Positions 54,162 through 63,972 of a DNA stretch of 64,000 nucleotides are shown piece after piece. The DNA is from Burkholderiales bacterium. Its GTDB lineage: Bacteria; Pseudomonadota; Gammaproteobacteria; Burkholderiales; WYBJ01. Numbering within the stretch: the stretch's first letter is position 1; each line of letters begins with the position of its first letter. The translations under genes and the position numbers were made by a program. Location: contig JADLAC010000017.1 of NCBI GenBank assembly GCA_020848435.1, positions 1 through 64,000 of the forward strand, read 5' to 3'. The notes below the pieces were generated by a model. The model was not told the DNA's origin. It made no database searches and worked only from the letters and a program-made list of their open reading frames with translations.

Positions 54162-54919
54162 ACGCGATCCGTGCGCCGCTGCGCATCCTGATCGTCGACG
54201 ACGAGCTGCCGGCGCTGCGCCGGCTGCGCGAGCTGCTGGCCGATATCGGCGAGCGCGTGGGCTTGGTGCTGATCGGCGAAGCGGCGCATGGCCGCGAGGC
54301 GCTGGTCATCGCCGCGGCCCACGCTCCGGACGTGGTGCTGCTCGATGTGCGCATGCCCGAGATCGACGGCATCGAGGTCGCGCGGCACCTGCAAAAGCTC
54401 CCCCGGCCGCCGGTGATCGTGTTCACCACGGCCTATGACGCCTACGCGATCAAGGCGTTCGAGGTGCATGCCGTGGACTACCTGCTCAAGCCCATCCGCG
54501 CGGCGCGCTTGGAGGAGGCGCTGAATCGCGCGCGCGCGGCCGCGCCGCTCGAGGACGACGACCTGCGCAGCATGCAGACGCAAGCGCGCGTCACGCTGTG
54601 CGCACAGGAGCGCGGGCGCATCCATCTGATACCGGTCGCGGATATTCTCTATCTCAAGGCCGAGCTGAAATACGTCACGGCCCGGACAGTCGAACGCGAA
54701 TTCGTGCTCGAAGAATCGCTCACCAAGCTGGAACAGGAATTCGCCGAGCGCTTCGTGCGCATCCACCGCAACTGTCTGGTTGCCCGTGCCGCCATTCGCG
54801 GCTTCGCGCGGGTGCAGGACGAAGCCGAAGGGCACTGGGTCGTCATGCTCAAGGGCATCGACGATAGGCTCGCCGTATCGCGGCGCCAACACCACGTCGT
54901 GCGCGAATTGCGCGGTTGA
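54158..54919 (+). CDS. LytTR-family response regulator (AlgR-like)
   Basis: 253 residues. Receiver: [20 protein letters not shown], phospho-Asp in [40 protein letters not shown] with [15 protein letters not shown]. The C-terminal LytTR DNA-binding domain begins about 150 and includes [40 protein letters not shown] and [12 protein letters not shown]. Translationally coupled to the kinase (ATGA). The gap of 181 bp before hemC may contain the hem promoter (CTAGAAT near 54969 is a candidate -10). Confidence 0.93.
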   Translation: MNAIRAPLRILIVDDELPALRRLRELLADIGERVGLVLIGEAAHGREALVIAAAHAPDVVLLDVRMPEIDGIEVARHLQKLPRPPVIVFTTAYDAYAIKAFEVHAVDYLLKPIRAARLEEALNRARAAAPLEDDDLRSMQTQARVTLCAQERGRIHLIPVADILYLKAELKYVTARTVEREFVLEESLTKLEQEFAERFVRIHRNCLVARAAIRGFARVQDEAEGHWVVMLKGIDDRLAVSRRQHHVVRELRG

Positions 54920-55100
54920 CGCCAAGCAAACGCGCGCCGTCCGCGCTCGGCCGGCGCGAAAGCCGCATGCTAGAATCGGCAGCGTCGGCCGGCGGATCCG
55001 TTTCCGAGTCCTCGGCCGCGGCGCGCTCGAACCGCATGCGTACCGTCCCTTCCCCGTCAGGCCAGGCCGGCGTCCGCGCTGGCCTCGAAGGCCGCAGCCC

Positions 55101-56042
55101 ATGGCACTAGACGTTCCCGATCGCATCGTGATTGCCTCGCGCGCCAGTGCGCTCGCGCTGTGGCAAGCCGAGCACGTCCGCGACCGGCTGCAAGCGCTCT
55201 ACCCCGGCTGCGCGGTGAGCATCGCCAGCATGAGCACCCGCGGCGATCGGATCCTCGATCGCTCGCTCGCGAAGATCGGCGGCAAGGGCCTGTTCGTCAA
55301 GGAGCTCGAGAACGCGCTGGAAGCCGGCGAGGCGCATATCGCGGTGCACTCGATGAAAGACGTGCCCATGGTATTGCCCGACGGATTCAGCATGGCGGCG
55401 ATCAGTGCCCGCGAGGATCCGCGCGATGCATTCGTTTCGAATGCGTATCGCAGTCTCGACGAGTTGCCCGCCGGCGCTCGGATCGGGACTTCCAGTCTGC
55501 GGCGCGAGGCGCAATTGCGCGCCCGTTTCCCCGCGCTCGGGGTGCAGCCCCTGCGCGGCAACGTGCAGACGCGCTTGCTCAAGCTCGACGAGGGCGGCTT
55601 CGATGCCATCATCCTCGCTGCCGCGGGACTGAAACGCCTGGGCTTGGGCGCGCGCATCAGCGCCGTGCTCAGTCCCGAGGAGAGTCTGCCCGCGCCGGGC
55701 CAGGGGGCGCTCGGGATCGAGTGCCTGAGCCGGCGCACCGATCTCGCCGCGGTCTTGGCGCCGCTCGGCGACGAGGATACGGCGCGCGCGGTGCAAGCCG
55801 AGCGCACGCTATCGCGCTTGCTCGGCGGCAGTTGCCAAGTGCCGCTGGGCGCTTACGGCGAGTGCGCGGGCGAGCGGCTGCGCCTGCGGGCGTTCGTCGC
55901 CACGCCCGACGGGCGCCGGCTGCTGCGCGCCGAGGCAAGCGGCCCCAAGCACGACCCCGAGGCGCTCGGTATGGAGGTCGCGGCGGCTTTGCGCGCAGGC
56001 GGCGCCGACGCGATTCTGCGTGCCCTCGGCAACACGCGCTGA
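55101..56042 (+). CDS. hemC: Hydroxymethylbilane synthase
   Basis: 313 residues; joins four porphobilinogens into hydroxymethylbilane. [60 protein letters not shown] with the catalytic Asp, [20 protein letters not shown], and the dipyrromethane-attachment Cys245 in [15 protein letters not shown]. Start at 55101 fits homology. Its stop lies inside hemD's N-terminus (23-bp overlap), so translation of the pair is coupled. Confidence 0.98.
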   Translation: MALDVPDRIVIASRASALALWQAEHVRDRLQALYPGCAVSIASMSTRGDRILDRSLAKIGGKGLFVKELENALEAGEAHIAVHSMKDVPMVLPDGFSMAAISAREDPRDAFVSNAYRSLDELPAGARIGTSSLRREAQLRARFPALGVQPLRGNVQTRLLKLDEGGFDAIILAAAGLKRLGLGARISAVLSPEESLPAPGQGALGIECLSRRTDLAAVLAPLGDEDTARAVQAERTLSRLLGGSCQVPLGAYGECAGERLRLRAFVATPDGRRLLRAEASGPKHDPEALGMEVAAALRAGGADAILRALGNTR

Positions 56043-56844
56043 CGTGGTCGATTCGCCGACCGAGGCGCCCTCGGCGCCGCCGTTAGCGGGGCGCGGGGTC
56101 GTCGTCACCCGGCCGCGGGAGCAGGCCGGGCGCTTGAGCGCGCTGCTCAAGGCCGCGGCCGCGCGCCCGATCCTCTTCCCGACCCTGGAGATCGACGATC
56201 CGCTCGACTCGCGCGCCTTGCGCACCGCGATCGACCGGCTCGACAGTTTCGACGTCGCGATCTTCATCAGCCCGACGGCGGCGAGCCGCGGCATGCAATC
56301 GATCGGCGCCCGCCGCAGCTTGCCCGCGCGGCTCGAGATCGCGGCCATCGGCAAGGGCACGGCGCGCGAACTGCACCGCCTGGGGGTCGAAGACGTGGTG
56401 GCGCCGGCAACGGGCGCAGACAGCGAAGCCTTGCTCGCGCTGCCGCGCTTCGCCGATATGCACGCGCGCTCGGTGGTCATCTTCCGCGGTGCGGGCGGAC
56501 GCGAGCTGCTCGGGGAGACCTTGGCACAGCGCGGCGCCACGGTCGAGTACGCGGAGTGTTATCGCCGCAAACGCCCGAGCGGAGATGCGCAGATGCTGCT
56601 GCGCGCGTGGGGCCGGGGCGAGGTCCATGCGGTCACGGTGACGAGCCGCGAAGCGCTGGCGAACCTGGTCGACATGGTGGGGACGCTCGGACGCCATTGG
56701 CTGCGCAAGACGCCGCTGTTCGTACCGCACGAGCGCATCGCGCAAGCGGCCCGCGCGCTCGGCATCGCCGACGTCCTGGTCACGGCGCCCGGCGACGAAG
56801 CGATGGTGGCCGCGATCGCGAGTTATTTTGCCGCCAGCCCGTAG
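56020..56844 (+). CDS. hemD: Uroporphyrinogen-III synthase
   Basis: 274 residues from GTG 56020 (a GTG at 56044 would just clear hemC). Cyclises hydroxymethylbilane with inversion of ring D. The sequence is poorly conserved in this family, but [80 protein letters not shown] and [18 protein letters not shown] are the expected beta-alpha pattern of the two lobes. Position between hemC and hemX confirms the call. Confidence 0.93.
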   Translation: MPSATRADVVDSPTEAPSAPPLAGRGVVVTRPREQAGRLSALLKAAAARPILFPTLEIDDPLDSRALRTAIDRLDSFDVAIFISPTAASRGMQSIGARRSLPARLEIAAIGKGTARELHRLGVEDVVAPATGADSEALLALPRFADMHARSVVIFRGAGGRELLGETLAQRGATVEYAECYRRKRPSGDAQMLLRAWGRGEVHAVTVTSREALANLVDMVGTLGRHWLRKTPLFVPHERIAQAARALGIADVLVTAPGDEAMVAAIASYFAASP

Positions 56845-56853
56845 AATAGGTGC

Positions 56854-57939
56854 ATGAGCGAAACCCCTGCATCGCCCGGCGTCGCGACCGAAACGGCGCT
56901 CGCCCCGCCAGCCGCTGCGGCGCCGGCGGGTGCGCCGGGGGGGAGCCGCGGCGTGGCGCTCGGATGGCTGCTTGCGTTCGCCCTGGCCGCGCTCGCTATC
57001 GTCGGCTGGCAGTGGTACGACACGCGCGTGCAGGCGGCGGCGTTGAAGGACGAGCTCGCGCGCCGTCTGGCCGAGGGCGAGGCGCGTAACAAGGAGGCGC
57101 TCGGCACGGCGCAGGATGCAAGCAAGCTCGTGCGGGAGCTGGAAGCCAAGGTCGAGACGCTGGAAGGCGGGCTCGCCGAATCGCAGAACCAGCAGGTCGC
57201 GCTCGAAGCGCTCTACCAGCAGCTCTCGCGCAATAGCGACGAATGGGCGCTCGCGGAAATCGAGCAAACCCTCACCATCGCCGCGCAGCAGTTGCAACTG
57301 GCGGGCAACGTCAAGGCCGCGATCCTGGCGCTGCAGAATGCCGACATTCGACTGCAACGCATCGACCGGCCGCAGCTCGCGCCGCTGCGCAAGGTGATCG
57401 AGCGCGATATCGAGCGGCTGCGGGTATCGCCCTTCGTCGACGTGGCCGGCGTCGCGCTGAAGATCGACAACCTCATGGAGGCGGTCGAGGTCCTGCCGCT
57501 GGCGATGCAGCAGCGCCCGCCGCCGCAGTCCGCCGCGCCGGCGAGCGCCGAGGATGCCGGCAATATCGTGGCGCGGCTCGCGCGCGAGATCTGGCAGGAC
57601 CTGCGCAGCCTGGTGCGTATCCAGACGCTGGACCAGGCGGAGGTGCCGCTGGTCGATCCTGGCCAGGCCTTCTTCCTGCGCGAGAATCTCAAGCTGCGGC
57701 TGCTGTCGGCGCGCATCGCGCTGCTGCAACGCGATGCCAAGAGCTACCGCTCCGATCTACAGGCGGCGCGGCAGTGGCTGGAGCGCTTCTACGATACGCG
57801 CGACCCCAATCTCGCCGCGGCCCTGGCGATGCTGCGCCAGCTCGCCGAAACCGACGTCGCGATCGCCCTGCCGGATATCAATGCGAGCCTCAGCGCCGTG
57901 CGCGACTACAAGCTCACGCGCGAAAAGAGCCAGCGATGA
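56854..57939 (+). CDS. hemX: HemX-like membrane protein of the heme operon
   Basis: 361 residues. Ala/Pro-rich cytoplasmic start, one membrane helix (LGWLLAFALAALAIVGWQWY), then a periplasmic coiled coil (QDASKLVRELEAKVETLEGG) and a conserved helical domain (EWALAEIEQTLTIAAQQLQL, DNLMEAVEVLPLAMQQRPPP, LREIWQDLRSLVRI-like segment, PGQAFFLRENLKLRLLSARI). This is the HemX family often mis-annotated as uroporphyrinogen methyltransferase; there is no methyltransferase domain. Starts 9 bp after hemD. Exact role in heme synthesis is not settled. Confidence 0.92.
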   Translation: MSETPASPGVATETALAPPAAAAPAGAPGGSRGVALGWLLAFALAALAIVGWQWYDTRVQAAALKDELARRLAEGEARNKEALGTAQDASKLVRELEAKVETLEGGLAESQNQQVALEALYQQLSRNSDEWALAEIEQTLTIAAQQLQLAGNVKAAILALQNADIRLQRIDRPQLAPLRKVIERDIERLRVSPFVDVAGVALKIDNLMEAVEVLPLAMQQRPPPQSAAPASAEDAGNIVARLAREIWQDLRSLVRIQTLDQAEVPLVDPGQAFFLRENLKLRLLSARIALLQRDAKSYRSDLQAARQWLERFYDTRDPNLAAALAMLRQLAETDVAIALPDINASLSAVRDYKLTREKSQR

Positions 57940-58026
57940 ACGCGCGCCTCGACGCGCTTGCCGTTCTGCGCTGCGGGTACGGGGCGTGACGATGCGGCGG
58001 CCAGTCCTGGTGTCGGGGCAGTAGCG

Positions 58027-59271
58027 ATGCGCGGCCTGCTCTGGGTCATTCTGCTCGCCGCGCTGGCCGTGGCGCTGACCCTTGGCGCGCGCTACAACCC
58101 GGGCTACGTGCTGCTGGTCGTGCATCCGTACCGGGTGGAGCTGTCGCTCAACTTGCTGCTCGCCTTGCTGCTCGCTGGATTCGTCGCGGCCTATGCGTTC
58201 GCTCGCGTCGTGGTGCACACCCTGCGCCTGCCGGACCAGGTACGACGCTTCCGCGACGAGCGGCGGCTCGCGCGCGCGCAGCGCAGCCTGCTCGCCGCGT
58301 TGCAGGCCTTCCTCGAGGGCCGCTTCGCACAGGCCGAAAAGGCGGCCGCCGAGTCGATCGAGCTGCGGCAATACAGCGGGATCAGCGCTGTGCTGGCCGC
58401 GCGCGCCGCGCACGAGCTGCGCGCTTACGAGCGGCGCGACCGCTATCTCGCGCGCTCGGGCTATTACAGCGAAGGCGACCAGACGATGCGGCTCGTCACA
58501 CAGGCCGAGCTGTTGCTGCAAGCGCGCCAGCATCAGGAAGCCCTGGCGGCCCTTGAGCGGCTGCCGCGCAAGCACACTGCCGCGCTTCGACTCGAGCTCA
58601 GAGCGGTGCAGCTCGCCCGCAACTGGGATCGTTACCTCGAGTTGCTGGCACAGCTCGAGCGCCTCCAGGCGCTGGACGACATCCAGCTCGCCGAGCTGCG
58701 CCGTTACGCGATCGGCGAAAGCCTGGCGCGCAAAGGCCGCGACCTGGGCGAGTTGCGAAGCTGCTGGCAGCGGCTCGGTGCGCGCGAGCGCCAGGACGCG
58801 AAGATCGCCGCCGAGGCGGCGCGCGCTTTCCTGCGCAATGGCCAATGCGTCGAGGCGCAGCAGACCATCGAAGCGAGCTTGGAACGCGAATGGGACGGCG
58901 AGCTGGTCGCACTCTATGCGCAATGCGCCGAAGGCGATGTGCTGCGCCAGATCGAACGCGCGGAAGGCTGGCTGCGTGCGCATCCTGCCGACGCCGACTT
59001 GCTGCTCGCGCTGGCCACGCTGTGCGCGCGGCAACGGCTGTGGGGCAAGGCACGCAGTTACATCGAAGCGAGCTTGTCCGTCGAGGAGAGCTTCGAGGCG
59101 TTGATCGCGGCGGCGCGCCTGCTCGATGCGATGGGCGAGACAGAGGAAGCTCGGCGCTACGAGCGGCGCGCCCTGGAAGCGGCCGAGCGGGAGCTCGGCC
59201 GTAGCGCTTCGAGCCTGCGCGCGCTCAGCGAGCCGCGGCACCCGTTGCTTGCGCAGCCATCGCAGGGGTGA
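58027..59271 (+). CDS. hemY: HemY-like tetratricopeptide membrane protein
   Basis: 414 residues. Two N-terminal membrane helices (LLWVILLAALAVALTLGARY and LNLLLALLLAGFVAAYAFAR) followed by GYVLLVVHPYRVELSLN between them, then a helical TPR domain (FLEGRFAQAEKAAAESIELR, LLQARQHQEALAALERLPRK, ALATLCARQRLWGKARSYIE). The proteobacterial HemY is not protoporphyrinogen oxidase despite its symbol. Start at 58027. It overlaps the convergent ferredoxin-reductase gene by 47 bp, tail to tail, which is unusual and ties the two 3' ends together. Confidence 0.93.
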   Translation: MRGLLWVILLAALAVALTLGARYNPGYVLLVVHPYRVELSLNLLLALLLAGFVAAYAFARVVVHTLRLPDQVRRFRDERRLARAQRSLLAALQAFLEGRFAQAEKAAAESIELRQYSGISAVLAARAAHELRAYERRDRYLARSGYYSEGDQTMRLVTQAELLLQARQHQEALAALERLPRKHTAALRLELRAVQLARNWDRYLELLAQLERLQALDDIQLAELRRYAIGESLARKGRDLGELRSCWQRLGARERQDAKIAAEAARAFLRNGQCVEAQQTIEASLEREWDGELVALYAQCAEGDVLRQIERAEGWLRAHPADADLLLALATLCARQRLWGKARSYIEASLSVEESFEALIAAARLLDAMGETEEARRYERRALEAAERELGRSASSLRALSEPRHPLLAQPSQG

Positions 59272-60265
59272 AGGCGTCGGCGAAGAATTCGCCGGCCGGC
59301 AGCCCGCGCTGGGCCGTGAAATCCGTGCGCGCGGCATCGACCATCAGGGGATTGCCGCAGGCATAGACCTGATAGCCCGAGAGGTCCGCGTGATCCGCCA
59401 TGAGCGCTCGATGCACCAGCCCCGTGCGAGCGCTCCACGCGTCGTCCGGGCTCGCTTCCGACAGCACCGGCACATAAGTCAGTCCGGGCTGTTCGCCCGC
59501 CCAGCGTTGCGCCAAGTCGTGCAGGTACAGATCGGCGCGCCGGCGCCCGCCCCAGTAAAGCGCCAGCGGGCGCTTCAAACCGATATGCAGCGCGTGCTCG
59601 ATCATGGCCTTGATCGGCGCGAACCCCGTGCCGCTGGCGAGCAGCACGATCGGCTTGTCGCTCTCCTCGCGCAGGAAGAAATTGCCGTAGGGTCCCTCGA
59701 AGCGCAGGATGTCGCGTTCCTTCATCTGCTCGAACACGTGCTTGGAGAACACCCCGCCATAGTCGCGGATGTGCAGCTCGAGCAGCTCGTCGGCGTGCGG
59801 CGGATTGGCCATGGAGAAGCTGCGCCGGCGGCCGTCCTTGAGCAGGATATCGAGATACTGGCCGGCGAGGTATTGCAGCCGCTCGTTCTGGGGCAGGCGC
59901 AACCAGACGATCATCACGTCCGAAGCGGCGCGCACCATCTTCTGCACCCGAGCCGGCATCTTGCGGATCTGGATGTCCTTGGCCGCGCCGACCTCGCGGC
60001 ACTCGATTTCGATATCCTCCAGCGGGCGCGCACAGCAGAACAGCGCCAGTCCGCCGGCCCGCTCGGCCTCGCTCAGGGCGCTCGACTGGTAATGGCCATA
60101 ATCGATCCTGCCCGAGAGCAGGCGCCCCTTGCACGAGCCGCAGGCCCCGTTGCGACAGCCGTAGGCGAGGTTGAAGCCTTCGCGCAACGCCGCGGTGAGC
60201 ACGGTGTCGTCCGCGTCCATCGTGTAGCGATGGCCGCTCGGGCGTATGGTGACGGTGAATGACAT
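59225..60265 (-). CDS. 2Fe-2S ferredoxin-NAD(P)H reductase (CDP-6-deoxy-glucoseen reductase-like)
   Basis: 346 residues. N-terminal plant-type ferredoxin: GCRNGACGSCKGRLLSGRID with the fourth Cys in LALFCCARP. FAD domain: LAGQYLDILLKDGRRRSFSM (R-x-x-S binding FAD). NAD(P) domain: VLLASGTGFAPIKAMIEHAL and a C-terminal VYACGNPLMVDAA with Cys for hydride transfer. The order Fd-FAD-NAD matches AscD/phenol hydroxylase reductase-type proteins; in this neighbourhood it is usually annotated as CDP-6-deoxy-delta-3,4-glucoseen reductase. The oxygenase or partner is not adjacent. Confidence 0.92.
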   Translation of the reverse strand: MSFTVTIRPSGHRYTMDADDTVLTAALREGFNLAYGCRNGACGSCKGRLLSGRIDYGHYQSSALSEAERAGGLALFCCARPLEDIEIECREVGAAKDIQIRKMPARVQKMVRAASDVMIVWLRLPQNERLQYLAGQYLDILLKDGRRRSFSMANPPHADELLELHIRDYGGVFSKHVFEQMKERDILRFEGPYGNFFLREESDKPIVLLASGTGFAPIKAMIEHALHIGLKRPLALYWGGRRRADLYLHDLAQRWAGEQPGLTYVPVLSEASPDDAWSARTGLVHRALMADHADLSGYQVYACGNPLMVDAARTDFTAQRGLPAGEFFADAFTPAMAAQATGAAAR

Positions 60266-60465
60266 CCTGAGACAGGCGACCGAAGGCAGGGCACGCGTGC
60301 GCGGCCGGCAACGCGTCCGCACGCGGCGCGAGCAGTGTAGCATATGGGGTTGATCGCCTTTCGCGATCGGACGGGAGCTCGACGCGAAGTCACGTGTGTG
60401 TAGCACACGCGACTGGTCGCCTTCGCGATACCGAGCTCGCTTTCGCTTCGCGCCTTGCCTCTACC

Positions 60466-60795
60466 ATGCCGATGGACGTCCTGCTGGTCTTCACCAACCT
60501 GCCCGACCGCGACCGCGCGCTCGACCTGGCCGATAAGCTGGTGGCGCGGCGCGTAGCGGCATGCGTCAACGTGCTGGCGCAGTGCACGTCGGTCTATCGC
60601 TGGAAAGGCGAGGTCGAAACCGCGGCCGAGGTGCCGGTACTGATCAAGACCACGCGCGCGGCCTATCCCCAGCTCGAGCGCACAATCCGGGAGCTGCATC
60701 CGTACGAACTTCCCGAGTTGGTCGCGGTCCCTTTGGACACCGGGCTGGGCGAATATCTCGCATGGGTCGCGGAACAAACGCGGCCGCAAGCGTGA
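60466..60795 (+). CDS. cutA: Divalent-cation tolerance protein CutA
   Basis: 109 residues, trimeric ferredoxin-like fold. VLLVFTNLPDRDRALDLADK, RVAACVNVLAQCTSVYRWKG, EVPVLIKTTRAAYPQLERTI and HPYELPELVAVPLDTGLGEY are all CutA blocks. Start at 60466 fits; an upstream frame is not conserved. Its stop overlaps a GTG that could begin dsbD, and cutA-dsbD adjacency is a classic pair. Confidence 0.96.
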   Translation: MPMDVLLVFTNLPDRDRALDLADKLVARRVAACVNVLAQCTSVYRWKGEVETAAEVPVLIKTTRAAYPQLERTIRELHPYELPELVAVPLDTGLGEYLAWVAEQTRPQA

Positions 60796-60809
60796 GCCCG
60801 ATCGTGTCG

Positions 60810-62630
60810 ATGCGCTGGATTCTGGTCTTGGTTGCAATTCTCGGGCTCGGCTGCGCCCAGGCCGAGGAGCCCTTGCCGCCGGAGCAAGCGTTCAAGTTGA
60901 GCGCCCGCCTGCTCGATTCCCAGACGCTGCTCGTGCGCTACGACATCGAGCGCGGTTACTACATGTACCGCGACAAGTTCCAGTTCGAGGCGCCGCCGGT
61001 GGCGCTCGGCCAGGCGCAGATGCCGCCGGGCAAGCTCAAGGACGATCCGATTTTCGGCCGAGTCGAGACCTATCGCGATCGCGTGGAGATCAAGATCCCG
61101 ATCGCGCCGAGCGGCGCCGTGCCCGCGGTGCTGAAGCTCAAAGCCACCTCCCAAGGCTGCGCCGACCTCGGTGTTTGCTACCCGCCGCAGGAGCAGTTCG
61201 CCGAGCTGCGACTTGCCGCGATGAGCACCGGCGCAGCCGCCTCCCCGCGTGCCACGGCCGATGCGCCCGGTACGGCGTTCGTCACCGCGGCCGGGTTGCC
61301 GGATTCGGCGGCAGCAGGCTCCGAAGAGTCGGCGATCGTCGCGCTGCTCGCCAGCGGCAGCTTCTGGCTGGTCGTGCTGAGCTTTTTCGGTTTCGGCATC
61401 GCGCTCGCGTTCACGCCCTGCATGCTGCCCATGATCCCGATCCTGTCGGGCATCGTGGTGGGCGGGCGCGAGGTGAGCACCCGCGGCCGCGCGTTTTTGT
61501 TATCGCTCACTTACGTCCTGGGCATGGCGATCACTTATGCGGCCGCGGGCGTGGCGGCCGGGGTGTCGGGCTCGATGCTGGCCGCGGCGCTGCAAAGCCC
61601 GTGGCTGCTCGGCAGCTTCGCCGTGCTGTTCGTGCTGCTCGCGTGCTCAATGTTCGGGCTCTACGAGCTGCAACTGCCGAGCGGGGTGCAAAGCTGGCTC
61701 GCCGAACGCAGCAATCATCTTCGCGGCGGGCAGGCCTTGGGCGTATTCGTAATGGGGGTATTGTCGGCGCTGATCATCGGGCCGTGCATCGCCCCGCCGC
61801 TCGCGGGGGCGCTGCTGTTCATCGCCGAACGCGGCGAGGTCGCGCTCGGCGGCACGGCGCTGTTTGCCATGGCGCTCGGCATGGGGGTACCGCTGGTCGG
61901 TGTGGGCGTGTCCGCCGGCTCGCTCATGCCCAAGGCGGGCCCGTGGATGGAGTCGGTCAAGAATTTCTTCGGCGTCGTGCTGCTCGGGGTGGCGATCTGG
62001 GTCGTGTCGCCCGTGCTCCCGACGGTGGTGCAGATGCTCGCTTGGGGTGCGCTGCTCATGACGAGCTCGATCTACCTGCACGCGATCGATCCCCTGCCCG
62101 CCAACGCGAGCGGGTTCCGCAAGCTGTGGAAGGGCATCGGCGTCATCGCGCTGCTCGCGGGCGCGGCCCTGGTGCTCGGCGCGCTGGCGGGCGGGCGCGA
62201 TATTCTGCAACCCCTGGCGGGCCTGCGGGCCGCCGCCTCGGCGGGGACATCCGCTGCAACGGCCTCGCCACCGGTAAGCTTCGAGCGCGTCGCCGACACG
62301 GTGGCGCTGGATGCGAAACTCGCCGCGGCCCGCGGTCAGCCGGTCATGCTGGATTTCTATGCCGACTGGTGCGTCGCCTGCAAGGAAATGGAGCGCTTCA
62401 CTTTCAGCGACGAAGCGGTCAAACGGCGCATGCGAGAGTTCGTGCTGCTCAAAGCCGATGTAACCGCTAACAGCGGAGCCGACAAGGCGCTGCTGAAGCA
62501 GTTCTCCCTGTTCGGTCCGCCGGGCATCATCTTCTTCGATCGCGACGGCCGCGAGCTGAAGCCGCTGCGGGTCATCGGCTTCAAGCCTGCCGAGCGCTTC
62601 GCCGCCACCCTGGACCAGGCCCTGCGCTAG
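60810..62630 (+). CDS. dsbD: Thiol:disulfide interchange protein DsbD
   Basis: 606 residues from ATG 60810 (GTG 60792, overlapping cutA, is an alternative). DsbD carries electrons from cytoplasmic thioredoxin to periplasmic DsbC/DsbG and cytochrome maturation. Signal peptide at 1-19. The N-terminal alpha domain has the Cys117/Cys123 pair in SQGCADLGVCYPP. The eight-helix middle has its two Cys in FTPCMLPMIPILSGI and IIGPCIAPPLAGALL. The C-terminal thioredoxin domain has DWCVACKEMERF (Cys521, Cys524). All six working cysteines are present. Two degenerate copies of its 3' end follow in tandem (see repeat). Confidence 0.97.
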   Translation: MRWILVLVAILGLGCAQAEEPLPPEQAFKLSARLLDSQTLLVRYDIERGYYMYRDKFQFEAPPVALGQAQMPPGKLKDDPIFGRVETYRDRVEIKIPIAPSGAVPAVLKLKATSQGCADLGVCYPPQEQFAELRLAAMSTGAAASPRATADAPGTAFVTAAGLPDSAAAGSEESAIVALLASGSFWLVVLSFFGFGIALAFTPCMLPMIPILSGIVVGGREVSTRGRAFLLSLTYVLGMAITYAAAGVAAGVSGSMLAAALQSPWLLGSFAVLFVLLACSMFGLYELQLPSGVQSWLAERSNHLRGGQALGVFVMGVLSALIIGPCIAPPLAGALLFIAERGEVALGGTALFAMALGMGVPLVGVGVSAGSLMPKAGPWMESVKNFFGVVLLGVAIWVVSPVLPTVVQMLAWGALLMTSSIYLHAIDPLPANASGFRKLWKGIGVIALLAGAALVLGALAGGRDILQPLAGLRAAASAGTSAATASPPVSFERVADTVALDAKLAAARGQPVMLDFYADWCVACKEMERFTFSDEAVKRRMREFVLLKADVTANSGADKALLKQFSLFGPPGIIFFDRDGRELKPLRVIGFKPAERFAATLDQALR

Positions 62631-62647
62631 CCCAGCTTCCCGCTCCG

Positions 62648-62706
62648 CGGGTCATCGGCTTCGAGCCCGCGGAGCGCTTCTCCGCGACCCGGGACCACGC
62701 CCTGGG
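62648..62706 (+). repeat. Degenerate tandem copy of the dsbD 3' end
   Basis: The sequence after the dsbD stop repeats about 60 bases of the end of dsbD at an offset of exactly 80 bp (GTCATCGGCTTC at 62571 and again at 62651). The copy encodes VIGFEPAERFSATRDHALG-like residues against VIGFKPAERFAATLDQALR in the gene, with about 10 substitutions and no shared stop. It is not translated as part of dsbD and has no start of its own. Confidence 0.75.
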
Positions 62707-62772
62707 TTGGCTTCTCTCACCGTTCATCGGCGCGATCGGTTAAGCTCGCCGCTTTTCCGCGGGCGTGTCGCG

Positions 62773-63306
62773 ATGGCGGCTAGGCGCCGATTCCTGCTAT
62801 TCCTCTTTGTGGCGCTGGTTGCACTCGGGGGAGGGTATTTCGCCCATGTCTGGCTGACCGAGGAACCGGCGCAGGACCCGGCCCGGGTCCTGCTCGCCGC
62901 GCGATTGGAGGACTTGCGCGGCGAACCGCAAGCGCTAGCCCAGTGGCGCGGGAAAGTCCTGGTGGTGAATTTCTGGGCGACCTGGTGCCCCCCGTGTCTG
63001 AAGGAAATGCCCGCCTTCATCCGCCTGCAGCAGCAGTACGCCGACAAGGGCTTGCAGTTCATCGGTCTCGCCATCGACGACAAGGCGCGCGTTGCCACGT
63101 TCGTCGCCCAATTGGGCGTCAACTACCCGATCCTGATGGCGGACAAGGAAGGGCTCACGCTGTCGCGCGAGGCGGGCAATCGGCTGGGGGGGCTGCCTTT
63201 TACGGTGATCATCGATCAGCAGGGGCGTACCGTCAGAGTCGAGCTGGGGGCGGTGGACGAGAAGAAGCTGGAGCACCTGCTGCAAGGCCTGCTGTCTCCC
63301 GGCTAG
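62773..63306 (+). CDS. TlpA/ResA-like membrane-anchored thioredoxin
   Basis: 177 residues. One N-terminal membrane anchor (FLLFLFVALVALGGGYFAHV), then a periplasmic thioredoxin domain: VLVVNFWATWCPPCLKEMPA with the C-P-P-C pair at 72 and 75, LQFIGLAIDDKARVATFVAQ, NYPILMADKEGLTLSREAGN and LGGLPFTVIIDQQGRTVRVE (cis-Pro in GGLPFT). It likely takes electrons from the upstream DsbD. Spacing of 142 bp includes the tandem repeat. Confidence 0.94.
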   Translation: MAARRRFLLFLFVALVALGGGYFAHVWLTEEPAQDPARVLLAARLEDLRGEPQALAQWRGKVLVVNFWATWCPPCLKEMPAFIRLQQQYADKGLQFIGLAIDDKARVATFVAQLGVNYPILMADKEGLTLSREAGNRLGGLPFTVIIDQQGRTVRVELGAVDEKKLEHLLQGLLSPG

Positions 63307-63435
63307 TCGAGTCCGCGCGCCGGATCGTCAGGGTTGAACGGCGGCAGGTGCGGCCACTCGCCAAGACGGGCAGCGTAGGACGCAATCTGTCGCAAAAACT
63401 GGACATGTTGTCGCCTTCTGCTGCAAACTCGCGCG

Positions 63436-63924
63436 ATGGCCAAGAGCCCCGGGCAGCTTCGCGCCGTCAAGACCGTCGCCAAACGAGCGCGGCACGTGCT
63501 GGTTCTGCATGGTCCCAACCTCAATTTGCTGGGGAGCCGTGAACCCGGGCATTACGGCACCACGACACTGGCCGAGATCGACGCCGGGCTGACGGCGCTG
63601 GCGGCCGAGCGCGGGGTCCAGTTGACGGCATTCCAGAGCAATGCGGAGGCGGCGTTGATCGAGCGCGTCCACGCCGCGGCCGCGGAGGCGATCGATTTCA
63701 TCATCATCAACCCCGCGGCCTTCACGCACACCAGTGTCGCATTGCGCGACGCGCTGGCCGCGGTCGCGATACCGTTTGTCGAAGTCCATCTCTCCAACGT
63801 CTTCGCCCGCGAGCGATTCCGGCATCGCTCCTATTTCTCCGATCTGGCCGTCGGTGTCATCAGCGGGCTGGGTGCGTACGGCTACGAGGCAGCGCTCGAA
63901 TTCGCCTTGGCGCGGCGAGGATAG
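63436..63924 (+). CDS. aroQ: 3-dehydroquinate dehydratase, type II
   Basis: 162 residues; third step of the shikimate pathway. [21 protein letters not shown] supplies the catalytic Tyr40; [40 protein letters not shown] and [20 protein letters not shown] (catalytic His118) complete the site, and [20 protein letters not shown] closes the dodecamer type. It has about 18 more N-terminal residues than most family members. It lies 48 bp before accB, the standard aroQ-accB-accC order. Confidence 0.98.
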   Translation: MAKSPGQLRAVKTVAKRARHVLVLHGPNLNLLGSREPGHYGTTTLAEIDAGLTALAAERGVQLTAFQSNAEAALIERVHAAAAEAIDFIIINPAAFTHTSVALRDALAAVAIPFVEVHLSNVFARERFRHRSYFSDLAVGVISGLGAYGYEAALEFALARRG

Positions 63925-63972
63925 CGCCACCTTCCGGCGCGGCCGATCGACGCAACGAATCAGGGGGATTCG

